Positions 41,706-51,390 of a DNA stretch of 64,000 nt are shown here, one piece after another; the first letter of the stretch is position 1; each line of letters starts with the position of its first letter. The translations under genes were made by a program, and so were the position numbers. Source of the stretch: Lewinellaceae bacterium (GTDB taxonomy: Bacteria; Bacteroidota; Bacteroidia; Chitinophagales; Saprospiraceae); assembly GCA_020636005.1 (NCBI GenBank), contig JACJYR010000001.1, positions 2,918,501 through 2,982,500 of the forward strand, given 5' to 3'. The notes beneath the pieces were generated by a model that was not told the DNA's origin, did not search any database, and saw nothing but the letters and a program-made list of their open reading frames with translations.

Positions 41706-44700
41706 ATGAAAAGAATTTCGACCCACTTACCTATGGCAACCTGGTTGCCCGCTCAAAATCGAACGGGTGGAAAAGTCTCCAGGCAGCTTAGCTGTTTGCC
41801 TTCCCTCGTTTTTGCTTTACTGACTTTCCCTTTTCTTGCCCAAGCCCAAATATCGGGTCCACAATCCATCCCGAGCATTACTTACCCGACCATTGCCAGC
41901 GCAGTCACTGCCCTGAACGGAGCGGGAGTTGGCGTGGGCGGTGTGACTTTCAACGTGGCCGCAGGTTATACGGAAACCATCACAGCCACCATTGAATTGA
42001 CCGCTACCGGCACTATGGCCAACCCAATTGTATTCCAAAAGAGCGGTGCAGGAGCCAATCCTGTTATTACCTCCTACACGGGCGGCACCGGAACGCCGGG
42101 CACTGCCATCCAGGATGGCATCTGGAGGCTGGTCGGCTCAGACTATGTAACGATTGACGGCATTGACCTGGCCGAGAACGGCGCCAACACGACCAACCCG
42201 GCCACCATGGAGTACGGCTATGCCATGTACAAGGCGAGTGCGACGGATGGTTGCCAGAACAATACCATCAAGAACTGCACAATTACCCTCAACAGGGTTA
42301 ATAACGCAGCAGGATCCGGCCCTTCGGTGGATGGTTCCAGGGGCATTGATGTGGTGAACGCTATCCCAACGGCAGCTACAACGGCACTAACGGTGACTGC
42401 TGCGAGCGGCGCCAACTCCAACAATAAATTTTACGGCAATATTATCCAAAATTGCAACATCGGTATTGCCTTGATAGGTTTTGCAGCCGCTACGCCATTT
42501 ACCCTGGCAGATACTGGAAACGATGTCGGGGGCGCTTCGGCGGCAACTGGCAATACCATCAAAAATTATGGCGGGGCAGCAGCGGCGACCAACCCGGCGG
42601 CGGCCATCAGGACGCTTGCACAATATGGCCTCAACATCTCCTTCAACACAATAAACAACAACGATGGGGGAGGGGTAAACCACGTTTCCACGCTGAGGGG
42701 TATTTACGTCAATACCGCTACCAGTGCCAGTGCGACTATCAATGACAACGGAATCATATTGCAAAGCGGCGCTACCACTTCCAACCTGGTGGGCATTGAG
42801 AACGCATCTGGTTCCACAGCCGCCGGCAATACCATTAACCTGAACAACAACGCCGTTTTTGCTGATTACCTGACAGCCACCTCCGGCGTGTTTTGGGGAA
42901 TTTATAACACTGCTTCTGCCGCAACGGTGAACATCAACAACAACACCGTTAAAAACATCAATTATTCTGCAGCAGGACTCGCTGGAAGCGGCACCTTGTA
43001 TCCGATTTATAACACCGGAGCGGCCACTACGGTCAACGCCAATGGTAACAACGTCTCCAATATTTCCCGCACAGGAACCACTGGCGGTACGACCATCGGT
43101 ATTTATTTGTCGAGTGGTACCACCCAGGTCGCCAATTCGAATACCGTTAGTAATATGAGCATAGATGGCACTGGTGCTACCAGTACATTATACGGTATCC
43201 AGCTAACGGGTACGACAGTAACGGCCAACAATAACATCATCAGCAACTTAAGCTGTATCAAAACCACCGGTACCAGTGCATTGTATGGCATCTATAATAT
43301 TAGCAGCCCTACCAATGAAAACTATAATGGCAATCAGGTGAGTGATTTGACTCATGCGGGAACGGGAATCGCCTATGGAATATACACTTTCACGGCCACT
43401 GGCGTCAGGACGGTGTCCAATAACCAGGTTTATAATATTACTTCGGGTGGCACAACGGTAATCGGAATTAATCAAACCAGCAGTTCACCCTCAATATTTA
43501 AAAATAAGATTTACAACATCCAAAGCACCTCGACGGGTGCGCCATTGGTTGCTGGATTGCAGATAGGTACATTGGGAACGTCCGGCATCGCCAATGTTTA
43601 TAACAACCTTATCGGTGACATTAAGGCACCAAATGCAACTTCTGCCAGTGCTGCTGCCCCATCGGTAAGGGGCATAAACATTACAACTACAACCACTACT
43701 ACAACCCTCAATCTTTCCTACAACACGGTCTATCTGAATGCCAACTCTTCGGGTACGCTTTTCAGCACGGCCGCTTTGTTTGCGACATCATCGGCAACGG
43801 GCACAACGGCCAACCTGGTGCTAAAGAACAACATCTTTACCAATACCTCGACCGCCATTTCAACAGGCCTGACAGTGGCCTACCAACGGTCAAGCAACGC
43901 CCTCAACAACTACGATGCTGCTTCCAACAGGAACCTGTACTATGCCGGCACTCCGTCTGCCACCAATGTGATTTTCTATGATGGCACGACGGCCCAACAG
44001 ACCCTTGCGAATTTCAAAGCGCTGGTTGCGCCCAGGGAGGCCAACTCCATTACAGAGAACCCTCCTTTTATCAGCACGACTGGCAGCAGCGCCGACTTCC
44101 TGCACATCAACCCTGCCATCGCAACGCAAATTGAGAGCGGGGGTGCACCTGTTGCCGGCATTACGGATGACTACGACGGGAATACCCGCAACGCAGGTAC
44201 CCCCGATATTGGGGCCGACGAGGGAGCTTTTACATTGCTGGATATTGCAGGCCCTTCCATCTCCTATACCTTGCTGGGAATCGCCTGTACAACCGGGGAT
44301 GTTACCTTGTCAAACGTTACCATTACAGACGCATCAGGTGTACCGACTACGGGTGGCCTTGTTCCACGCATTTATTATCGTAAAAACGCAGGCGCATGGT
44401 TTTCTAAACCGGGTACGCTAAGTTCAGGTACGGGGCTAAATGGTATCTGGAGCTTTACGATAGTTGTGGCGGATATGGGCGGCGTCAGTGTCGGCGATTT
44501 GGTTAGTTACTACGTTATCGGACAGGACATTGTGGCCCCACCCAATATCAGTTCCAATCCTGCAGGGGTTCTGGCCACAGACGTCAATACCGTTACAACA
44601 CCCCCCACCCCCAACAGCTACACTATACAGTTCTTGAGCGGCACCAAGACGGTTGGTGTAGGGGGCGATTACACTACTTTGACAGCGGCTGCCAGTGCCT

Positions 44701-47700
44701 ACAACTCAAGCTGCGTGACCGGGCCTGTGGTGTTCAGCCTGATTGATGCGGATTACAGCACAAGTGAAACCTTCCCCATTATTTTCAACCAAAACTCAGG
44801 GGCCAGTGCCACCAATACGCTGACCATCCGGCCAGCAACGGGAGTAACAGCCAGCATTACTGCCAATGCAGCCAGTACCGTGGCCCTGGGAATATTGGGC
44901 AATTACATTATCGTTGATGGTTCGAACAACGGAAGTTCCAGCCGGGACCTCACTATTTCAAACACCTCAGCCACCACGCCGAGCGTTGTACTCATCGGCT
45001 CTATTGGTACGATACCTATTACAAACGTTACCTTGAAAAACACCATCCTCATCAATGGTGCGACCACTTCAACGGCTTTGATTGTGTCTGATGGCACCAC
45101 GGGTGGCAGCCCGGGTTATTTCAACAACATCACCATCCAGAACAACAGCGTTCAGAAAGCCTACATAGGAGTTTACTGCAATGCTGCGGTAGCTACTGGC
45201 AATGGCAGCGGCCTGACCATCACCGGCAACGACCTGAACACTTCGGGTGTCAACGCTATCCGCTATGTGGGTTTATATGTGCAAGGGGTAGATGGCAGCA
45301 CGCTGTCCAACAACAATATCGGTAACTTTGATACGGGTAGCGCAGAGTTGGACAGGGGCATCTGGATTGCTACCAGCACTGTCAACTGCACGATTTCCGG
45401 CAATAACATCTCCGGACTCAACTATGCCGGTACCTCCGTCTATGCTCCCATCGGTATCAACCTCACCCCGAACGTGAGTAATGCGAACATTGATATTATT
45501 GATAACACGATTACCAACCTGACCTCGTCCGGTACGGTGGCATCAATTGGTATTACGGTGTCTTTTGCAACCCAGGGTGTCACCATCCGGAGGAACAAAA
45601 TCAGCAACATCAAGAATACCAATGCTACTGGCTATGGGGCTTATGGTATCCAATTGGCCTCAACTTCCACTGCTGCCAACATCTCGGTTCAAAACAACTT
45701 CATCTGGGACTTGGCAGGGAACGGGAGCAGCACATTGGCAAACAATGCCCACGGTATCTATATCAGTGCCGGCGCAGGCTACAATATTTATTACAACTCC
45801 GTCAGCCTTGCTACCAACCAGGTATCCGCTTCGGGATTGCCTTCGGCCATCACGGTTACCTCGGCTATCACTACGGCAGGCGGCCTGAACATCCGTAACA
45901 ACATCTTTTCCAACACCATGACGGTTGGTACGGAGCGCTACGCTTTTTACAGTGGAGCGGCAAACACGGTGTATGCTGCTATCAACTACAATGACTATTG
46001 GACAACGGGACCCAACCTGGGCTTCCTCGTTGCCAACCAGGCCAACCTTGCTGCGTGGCAAGCGGCCACTGGACAGGATGCCAACTCTCTAAACGTGGAA
46101 CCCATTTTCAACTCTGTAATAGATCTGCACCTGAACACGGCGCTGAACCCAAGCCTGAACGGGGCTGCTACGCCCATTGCTGGTATCACACAGGATATTG
46201 ACGGAAACACCCGGAACGTATCCACACCTGATATGGGCGGCGATGAATTCGACCCTTCCGGGCCTTGTACCGGTACGCCGACTCCAGGATCCACCGTTTC
46301 CAACCTGAACAATATTTGCCCGGGTATTTCATTCACGCTTGCTTTGTCAATGACCCCGGTAGGCACTGGTATCACCTACCAGTGGCAATCTTCACCTGAC
46401 AACGTGACCTATGCGAATATCGGCGGCGCAACCAACAGCTCGTACACCACCACGCAGCCAGCTTCTACCTGGTACCGGTGTGTAGTTACCTGCACCAACT
46501 CCAGCCAATCGGCTAACTCGACGCCGCTGCAGGTTATCAACAAACCAGTCTTTGAGTGTTATTGTACCCCGCCATATACTGCGGCGGGAGCTTGTATTAC
46601 CAATGTGACGATGGGTACCATCAACAATACAACGCTGAACAATTGTGCGGTGCCATCTTATACCCAGTATCCTTATGGCAACTTTAATGCGAATTTTGAG
46701 ACGGGCCAGGTATATCCGATCAGCGTCACAACCGGCGAATCTGCCATCGTTTCTGTTTGGATTGATTTCAACGGCAATGGTGTTTACGAAGCATCTGAAT
46801 GGACACAAGTTTACACCACCGGGACAACGAATACAGTTAACATTACCATTCCCGGCGCTGCCACTGTTGGCTTGACCGGTATGAGGGTGCGAAGCCGTTT
46901 GAGTGGCAACACCAATGGTTCCGGCGATGCCTGTACAAGTTTCGGTTCCGGCGAAGGGGAGGACTATGTCATCAATATCGTTTTGTCTGCCGCCTGCACA
47001 GGTACGCCTAGCCCGGGCAACACGCTAGCCAGCCCGGCAATGGTTTGTTCCGGTGGCACCTCCGCCCTTTCTTTGCAAAATATCGTTTCAGGATCCGGCA
47101 TTACCTACCAGTGGCAATCTTCTCCGGATAACGTGACTTATTCCAATATCCCAAGTGCCACCTCCAGCACTTACACCGCTACCGTCACCTCGGCTACCTG
47201 GTACAAATGCCTGGTAACCTGTACCAATAGTAGCATGTCGGCCACGTCAACGCCGGTTCAGGTCACCTTAAGCCCGGTATATACCTGCTACTGCGTGTCC
47301 AATGCCACTAATACGGCGGATACAAAGATTGACTCTGTTTTCTTCAATACCATCGTAACAGGTTCATTGGCCGCTACCTGCGAGACCTACACCAACTATA
47401 CCTCGTTGAATACGAACGTCACCAAAGGTTCTTCCTATTCCATCAGGATCAGGAACGGTTCCTGCAGTGGCAACCATTACGAGGCTTATGTGGGCGTTTA
47501 CATTGACTACAACCAAAACGGCCTCTACACGGATCCAGGTGAACTGGCCTATTCCTTTGGCCCAACCACTGCCCTGAATTCAATTCCGATTGGCAACATC
47601 ACGATACCAGCAACCGCAACGGCAGGCATTACAGGCATGAGGGTAGTATTGACAGAAGGGGCGGCTGTGCCCCCTCCTTGTGGTACTTATTCTTATGGTG

Positions 47701-48935
47701 AAACGGAAGACTATGCCATCACGATTGTTGAAAGTGGGGCTTGCTCAGGCACACCGGCGCCAGGCAATACCACTGCTACCGTCAACCCTGTCTGCATCGG
47801 CGGCACAACGACACTTGGTTTTTCCGGTCTCGTAACAGGTGCCGGCCTTACTTACCAATGGCAGTCTTCCCCTGACAACGTCACTTATTCCGACATCAGC
47901 GGCGCCACAAGCCCCACTTATGTGGCCACAGTCACCGCTGATACTTATTACAAAGTGGTGGTCACCTGTTCCGGCAATCCTGGCACATCGACACCATTGC
48001 AAGTAACGGTCATCACGGATGCCTGCCAATGCAACACTTACTGCACGGCATCTTCTACAACCTTTGGCTGCACGGGTGACGAATTTATCAGTAACGTTAC
48101 CTTTAATACGATCAACAACTCCTCCCTCTGCTCTGCCGGAGCCAACGGTTATACCAGCTATACCAACCTAAGCACGACCATTGCCACCAATACTTCCTAT
48201 GCCCTGAACGTCACTAACGGCGGGCCTTTCACTGGCGATCAGTGTAGCGCATGGTTCGACTGGAACGGCAACGGCCTGTTTACCGATGTGGGCGAGGAAT
48301 TTATCCTGTCTTCAGGCGATAATATCAGCTGGACAACGAACGTAGCAGTACCGCCAGGTGCTACGCTTGGTTCCACCAGGATGCGGGTGCGTATAACCTA
48401 TACCTCTGGTATGGCACCTTGCGGGGAATCCTCTTATGGCGAAACGGAAGATTATTGTGTCAGCATCATTTCCGGTTGCACACCGCCTACCGTCAGCGCA
48501 CCGACGGTGACGCAGCCGACCTGCGGCACGCCAACGGGTACGATCGTAGTGAACGCTACGGGAACAGGTACCTTGGAATACAGCATTGACGATGGTGCCA
48601 CCTACCAGGCGTCTTCCACTTTCTCCGGCCTTGCAGCAGGGAGCTATAGCATCAAGGTGCGCCTGGTGTCCACCCCGTCCTGTATGGCAGCCTACTCGGG
48701 CAACCCGGTAGTACTGGTTGCTGCAACTGGCTGTTGCCCTGCAACGCTGGCAGTGAACTCAAACCCCATCTTGGATGGAACTTACCAAGCCTCGATGGAC
48801 ATCACTTCCAACGGAACAGTGCCCAGTACCGGGAACGTCATTTTCGGTGCATTTAACACCGTTGAGCTACAGGCTAACTTCGAGGTGACGCTTGGAGGGG
48901 TATTCCAGATTATCCTGACGGGCTGTACGCCTTGA
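41706..48935 (+). CDS. Giant secreted beta-helix protein with Ig-like and GEVED domains
   Basis: 2409 residues from the Met at 41706; signal sequence to about residue 55 (SLVFALLTFPFLAQAQ). Two long right-handed beta-helix regions (about 60-840 and 980-1500) are rich in N-N-T turns and each ends with a conserved coda (GITDDYDGNTRNAGTPDIGA; GITQDIDGNTRNVSTPDMGG). Three modules follow, each an Ig-like unit (GITYQWQSSPDNVTY) plus a GEVED domain (VWIDFNGNGVYEASEW ... GEGEDYVINI; YIDYNQNGLYTDPGEL ... GETEDYAITI; WFDWNGNGLFTDVGEE ... GETEDYCVSI). The C-terminus (FNTVELQANFEVTLGGVFQI) resembles a 3-coathanger stack domain rather than a standard type A or B sorting domain. Likely a surface adhesin. 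Confidence 0.85.
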   Translation: MKRISTHLPMATWLPAQNRTGGKVSRQLSCLPSLVFALLTFPFLAQAQISGPQSIPSITYPTIASAVTALNGAGVGVGGVTFNVAAGYTETITATIELTATGTMANPIVFQKSGAGANPVITSYTGGTGTPGTAIQDGIWRLVGSDYVTIDGIDLAENGANTTNPATMEYGYAMYKASATDGCQNNTIKNCTITLNRVNNAAGSGPSVDGSRGIDVVNAIPTAATTALTVTAASGANSNNKFYGNIIQNCNIGIALIGFAAATPFTLADTGNDVGGASAATGNTIKNYGGAAAATNPAAAIRTLAQYGLNISFNTINNNDGGGVNHVSTLRGIYVNTATSASATINDNGIILQSGATTSNLVGIENASGSTAAGNTINLNNNAVFADYLTATSGVFWGIYNTASAATVNINNNTVKNINYSAAGLAGSGTLYPIYNTGAATTVNANGNNVSNISRTGTTGGTTIGIYLSSGTTQVANSNTVSNMSIDGTGATSTLYGIQLTGTTVTANNNIISNLSCIKTTGTSALYGIYNISSPTNENYNGNQVSDLTHAGTGIAYGIYTFTATGVRTVSNNQVYNITSGGTTVIGINQTSSSPSIFKNKIYNIQSTSTGAPLVAGLQIGTLGTSGIANVYNNLIGDIKAPNATSASAAAPSVRGINITTTTTTTTLNLSYNTVYLNANSSGTLFSTAALFATSSATGTTANLVLKNNIFTNTSTAISTGLTVAYQRSSNALNNYDAASNRNLYYAGTPSATNVIFYDGTTAQQTLANFKALVAPREANSITENPPFISTTGSSADFLHINPAIATQIESGGAPVAGITDDYDGNTRNAGTPDIGADEGAFTLLDIAGPSISYTLLGIACTTGDVTLSNVTITDASGVPTTGGLVPRIYYRKNAGAWFSKPGTLSSGTGLNGIWSFTIVVADMGGVSVGDLVSYYVIGQDIVAPPNISSNPAGVLATDVNTVTTPPTPNSYTIQFLSGTKTVGVGGDYTTLTAAASAYNSSCVTGPVVFSLIDADYSTSETFPIIFNQNSGASATNTLTIRPATGVTASITANAASTVALGILGNYIIVDGSNNGSSSRDLTISNTSATTPSVVLIGSIGTIPITNVTLKNTILINGATTSTALIVSDGTTGGSPGYFNNITIQNNSVQKAYIGVYCNAAVATGNGSGLTITGNDLNTSGVNAIRYVGLYVQGVDGSTLSNNNIGNFDTGSAELDRGIWIATSTVNCTISGNNISGLNYAGTSVYAPIGINLTPNVSNANIDIIDNTITNLTSSGTVASIGITVSFATQGVTIRRNKISNIKNTNATGYGAYGIQLASTSTAANISVQNNFIWDLAGNGSSTLANNAHGIYISAGAGYNIYYNSVSLATNQVSASGLPSAITVTSAITTAGGLNIRNNIFSNTMTVGTERYAFYSGAANTVYAAINYNDYWTTGPNLGFLVANQANLAAWQAATGQDANSLNVEPIFNSVIDLHLNTALNPSLNGAATPIAGITQDIDGNTRNVSTPDMGGDEFDPSGPCTGTPTPGSTVSNLNNICPGISFTLALSMTPVGTGITYQWQSSPDNVTYANIGGATNSSYTTTQPASTWYRCVVTCTNSSQSANSTPLQVINKPVFECYCTPPYTAAGACITNVTMGTINNTTLNNCAVPSYTQYPYGNFNANFETGQVYPISVTTGESAIVSVWIDFNGNGVYEASEWTQVYTTGTTNTVNITIPGAATVGLTGMRVRSRLSGNTNGSGDACTSFGSGEGEDYVINIVLSAACTGTPSPGNTLASPAMVCSGGTSALSLQNIVSGSGITYQWQSSPDNVTYSNIPSATSSTYTATVTSATWYKCLVTCTNSSMSATSTPVQVTLSPVYTCYCVSNATNTADTKIDSVFFNTIVTGSLAATCETYTNYTSLNTNVTKGSSYSIRIRNGSCSGNHYEAYVGVYIDYNQNGLYTDPGELAYSFGPTTALNSIPIGNITIPATATAGITGMRVVLTEGAAVPPPCGTYSYGETEDYAITIVESGACSGTPAPGNTTATVNPVCIGGTTTLGFSGLVTGAGLTYQWQSSPDNVTYSDISGATSPTYVATVTADTYYKVVVTCSGNPGTSTPLQVTVITDACQCNTYCTASSTTFGCTGDEFISNVTFNTINNSSLCSAGANGYTSYTNLSTTIATNTSYALNVTNGGPFTGDQCSAWFDWNGNGLFTDVGEEFILSSGDNISWTTNVAVPPGATLGSTRMRVRITYTSGMAPCGESSYGETEDYCVSIISGCTPPTVSAPTVTQPTCGTPTGTIVVNATGTGTLEYSIDDGATYQASSTFSGLAAGSYSIKVRLVSTPSCMAAYSGNPVVLVAATGCCPATLAVNSNPILDGTYQASMDITSNGTVPSTGNVIFGAFNTVELQANFEVTLGGVFQIILTGCTP

Positions 48936-49444
48936 TGCACTACGATACAGATCACTGCAAAGGCGCAATGAACGTTTTTTGAAATTTGACCCTTAAAGCC
49001 CCGCAAGCTGTAAGCAGCACATAACTGCTGTATTTTGCGGAGGTGGACAGGACAAATGCAGGCATCGTTGGATGCCAGGGAGTGATAAAAGTTTTCAAGC
49101 TGAATAAAGGCCAGGCTTCCTTTTGGGAATGCCTGGCTTTTTTTTTTGTTGCTTGACGCTAATGGCTTGCATGTTTTGGCAAATCCTGCTCAGCCAGCTT
49201 TCCTCTTCCCAAAGCTGGTTGCTAACGCCTGGAATAAAACCTTGGAGTACTGCCAGGGAAAATGGCCGCAAATGCAAACAGGCATATCTGTCCCTTTCTT
49301 CCACGTTGCGCAGGATATTCGACAGGATTTTTTAATTTTGGCTTATCATCCCCCTTTCCTGGTTTCACTCCCTCCCTTTTGCGGAGACTTATGGTGATGC
49401 GGCCTTCGCCGCATGGCAAACACTTTTACCCAAAACAAAAAACA
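48936..49444 (+). terminator. Gap with an intrinsic terminator at 49105-49147
   Basis: CCAGGC-TTCC pairs with GGGA-AT-GCCTGG and is followed by ten or more T, about 170 bp after the giant gene stop. The remaining DNA up to the next start codon shows no gene. Open frames here are extensions of the next gene into its leader. Confidence 0.7.
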
Positions 49445-50293
49445 ATGTGCAATGGCAAACATCAGCCGTTATGGCTGGCTCCCCTGCTGCTTATTACCCT
49501 CGGTTTACTGTCCACGGGCTGCCGTGGCGACCTGCCAGACCTGGCCGCCAAAGAAAATTTTCCGAAAGCCAAGCTCGAACACCTCGGCGACAAGCTCCTG
49601 CTGGAAATGCTCGCCACCTACCAGTTCCTGCCCGACATACCGCCCTACGATACCACTGTTTATTGGTACCTCCGCACCCTCTACGGCCAGGCCACCAACA
49701 CCATGCACCGCGACCGGCAATCCCCTTCCGTCAACCGCTGGGACAAGGAAAGGCCCTGGCGGGTTTTTGTTATTAAAAACGACACCCTGCAACATGCCTT
49801 CACCCTGCCCGGCGGCGACTTCCTCATTACTACGGGGCTTTTAAAAAACCTGAATACCGACCATGAAATCTACGCCCTGCTCACTTTCGAGGCCGACCTG
49901 ATGCACCAGGGCCACCAACTCGAAAGGATGATTGAACAGTACAATGCCCTGACCCTGGAAAATATCGCTGATGGAAACCCCACCGCAAACGATATGACCG
50001 CTGAAACCCTGGCTGCCGAATTCCTTTTCCTGAGCTATGATTTCCGAACGGTTGAAAATATAGACGAGGAGACGGTCACCTCCGTCTGTGAAAGTTCCAT
50101 CCTCGATCCGGCCGGCATCGCAGCAGTCGCCGCAAAAGCAGGACTGCAAGGCTCCCTTTGGCTGCAAACGAGGCCATCGTACGGAGGAAGGGCATCCGTA
50201 TTGGCAAGCTTTGCCGAACAGCAGGAAACCCCTTGCGGTAACCAAACCGGTACGGCCAACTATCAGCGTTTTGTATTAAATGTCTTGGATTAA
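49445..50293 (+). CDS. M48-like lipoprotein lacking the zinc-binding motif
   Basis: 282 residues from the Met at 49445 (MCNGKHQPLWLAPLLLITLG, then lipobox STGC, Cys26). The middle follows the M48/Oma1 protease plan: WRVFVIKNDTLQHAFTLPGG (105-124) then DFLITTGLLKNLNTDHEIYA. Where M48 enzymes have HExxH, this protein has FEADLMHQGH (148-157): Glu149 is kept but both His of the motif are replaced by Phe148 and Leu152. It is therefore probably not a zinc peptidase, unless the shifted His154/His157 serve instead. Could be a structural or chaperone-like relative of M48 (BepA/LoiP) proteins. The longer upstream frame lacks a signal peptide. Confidence 0.65.
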   Translation: MCNGKHQPLWLAPLLLITLGLLSTGCRGDLPDLAAKENFPKAKLEHLGDKLLLEMLATYQFLPDIPPYDTTVYWYLRTLYGQATNTMHRDRQSPSVNRWDKERPWRVFVIKNDTLQHAFTLPGGDFLITTGLLKNLNTDHEIYALLTFEADLMHQGHQLERMIEQYNALTLENIADGNPTANDMTAETLAAEFLFLSYDFRTVENIDEETVTSVCESSILDPAGIAAVAAKAGLQGSLWLQTRPSYGGRASVLASFAEQQETPCGNQTGTANYQRFVLNVLD

Positions 50294-50318
50294 ATGGAGC
50301 CGTTGTTTAGCGTTCCAT

Positions 50319-51263
50319 TCAAAAAAACCGCGGGTGCTTCACCTCCAACGCCTGTTTCACAAAGCAATATTCCAGCAGCAATTCGTACGTTCCCACCGCC
50401 TGCCCTTGGAGGTTGTTCAGTGAAAAATCGTAAGCCATGCCGGCCTTCATGCGACTGCCAATCTGGTACTGCGCCATGGCCACCAGGGCATCCCCAACCG
50501 ACGGGACTTTCGACAAGCTCCATCGGTAGGTGCCTCCAAGCCAGAGTTTGTTATTTTTCAAAAAGCCAAAGCTCACGTGCACGTCCGTGCTGGCCGGGGC
50601 ATTTTTGGCAAAACGGGTAGCAAAGGCGGGCCGCATGGTCACTTTATCAGAAATAGGCACCAGCCCACCCGCGCTGATGAAGAGGTGCGGCACGGTACCC
50701 GTAAGATCGCCCACGATGCCCTCGTTGCCATTTCGCAACCCTTTTTCCAAAATATTCGGCACGGAAGCACTCAGGAAGAAGCGCTCATTTTCAAAATGCA
50801 CACCTGCGCCGAAGTTGAAAACAGGCGTCACGGCTGCCTCCCCAGCCAACGGTTTTGTACCGCTGATGGTTTGCGCCTGATCCCAGTCCACCCGGTGGTG
50901 CAGGTAACTACCCTGCATCCCGATGGCCAATTTGCCGCTACCAAAAGTAACCCGATAGGCATACGCCGCATTGATAAAGGTGGAATTGAAAAAACCGGTG
51001 CGGTCGTTCATCAGCGTAAGGCCGACGCCGACCCGGTCAGCGAAAACCGGGGTGTGGAAACTCAGCACCTGGGTGCTGGGCGCCCCTTCCAGGCTCGCCC
51101 ATTGCTGGCGGTAGAAGGCCGTGAGGCAGGGATAGCCGCCCGTGCCGGCCGCCGCCGGGTTCGATAAGGTTTTATTGTAAAAAAACTGCGAGAGGATAGC
51201 CTCCTGCTGGGCGGTGGCGAGCGTGGAAGCAAAAGCCAACAGGAGTGTGTACACAATTCTCAT
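50319..51263 (-). CDS. PorP/SprF-family outer-membrane protein
   Basis: 314 residues; signal peptide MRIVYTLLLAFASTLATAQ. The PorP/SprF hallmark is clear: EAILSQFFYNKTLSNPAAAG then YRQQWASLEGAPSTQVLSFH and GVGLTLMNDRTGFFNSTFIN, followed by barrel strands to the C-terminus (YELLLEYCF). These proteins help secrete or anchor T9SS type B cargo at the cell surface; SprF is needed for SprB. The gene lies 127 bp after a 1736-residue type B cargo gene on the same strand, which is the standard pairing, so this is likely its dedicated partner. Confidence 0.93.
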   Translation of the reverse strand: MRIVYTLLLAFASTLATAQQEAILSQFFYNKTLSNPAAAGTGGYPCLTAFYRQQWASLEGAPSTQVLSFHTPVFADRVGVGLTLMNDRTGFFNSTFINAAYAYRVTFGSGKLAIGMQGSYLHHRVDWDQAQTISGTKPLAGEAAVTPVFNFGAGVHFENERFFLSASVPNILEKGLRNGNEGIVGDLTGTVPHLFISAGGLVPISDKVTMRPAFATRFAKNAPASTDVHVSFGFLKNNKLWLGGTYRWSLSKVPSVGDALVAMAQYQIGSRMKAGMAYDFSLNNLQGQAVGTYELLLEYCFVKQALEVKHPRFF

Positions 51264-51390
51264 AGTAGGTAGCTGTTTATTCTAATTTATTGATTTTAAG
51301 GGATTTAAGATGAAAAATTTTAGAATTTGGATTTTGCCGTACAATCTCAATTCTAAAATCAACCATCTTATTTTTCCATACAAAAACTAC

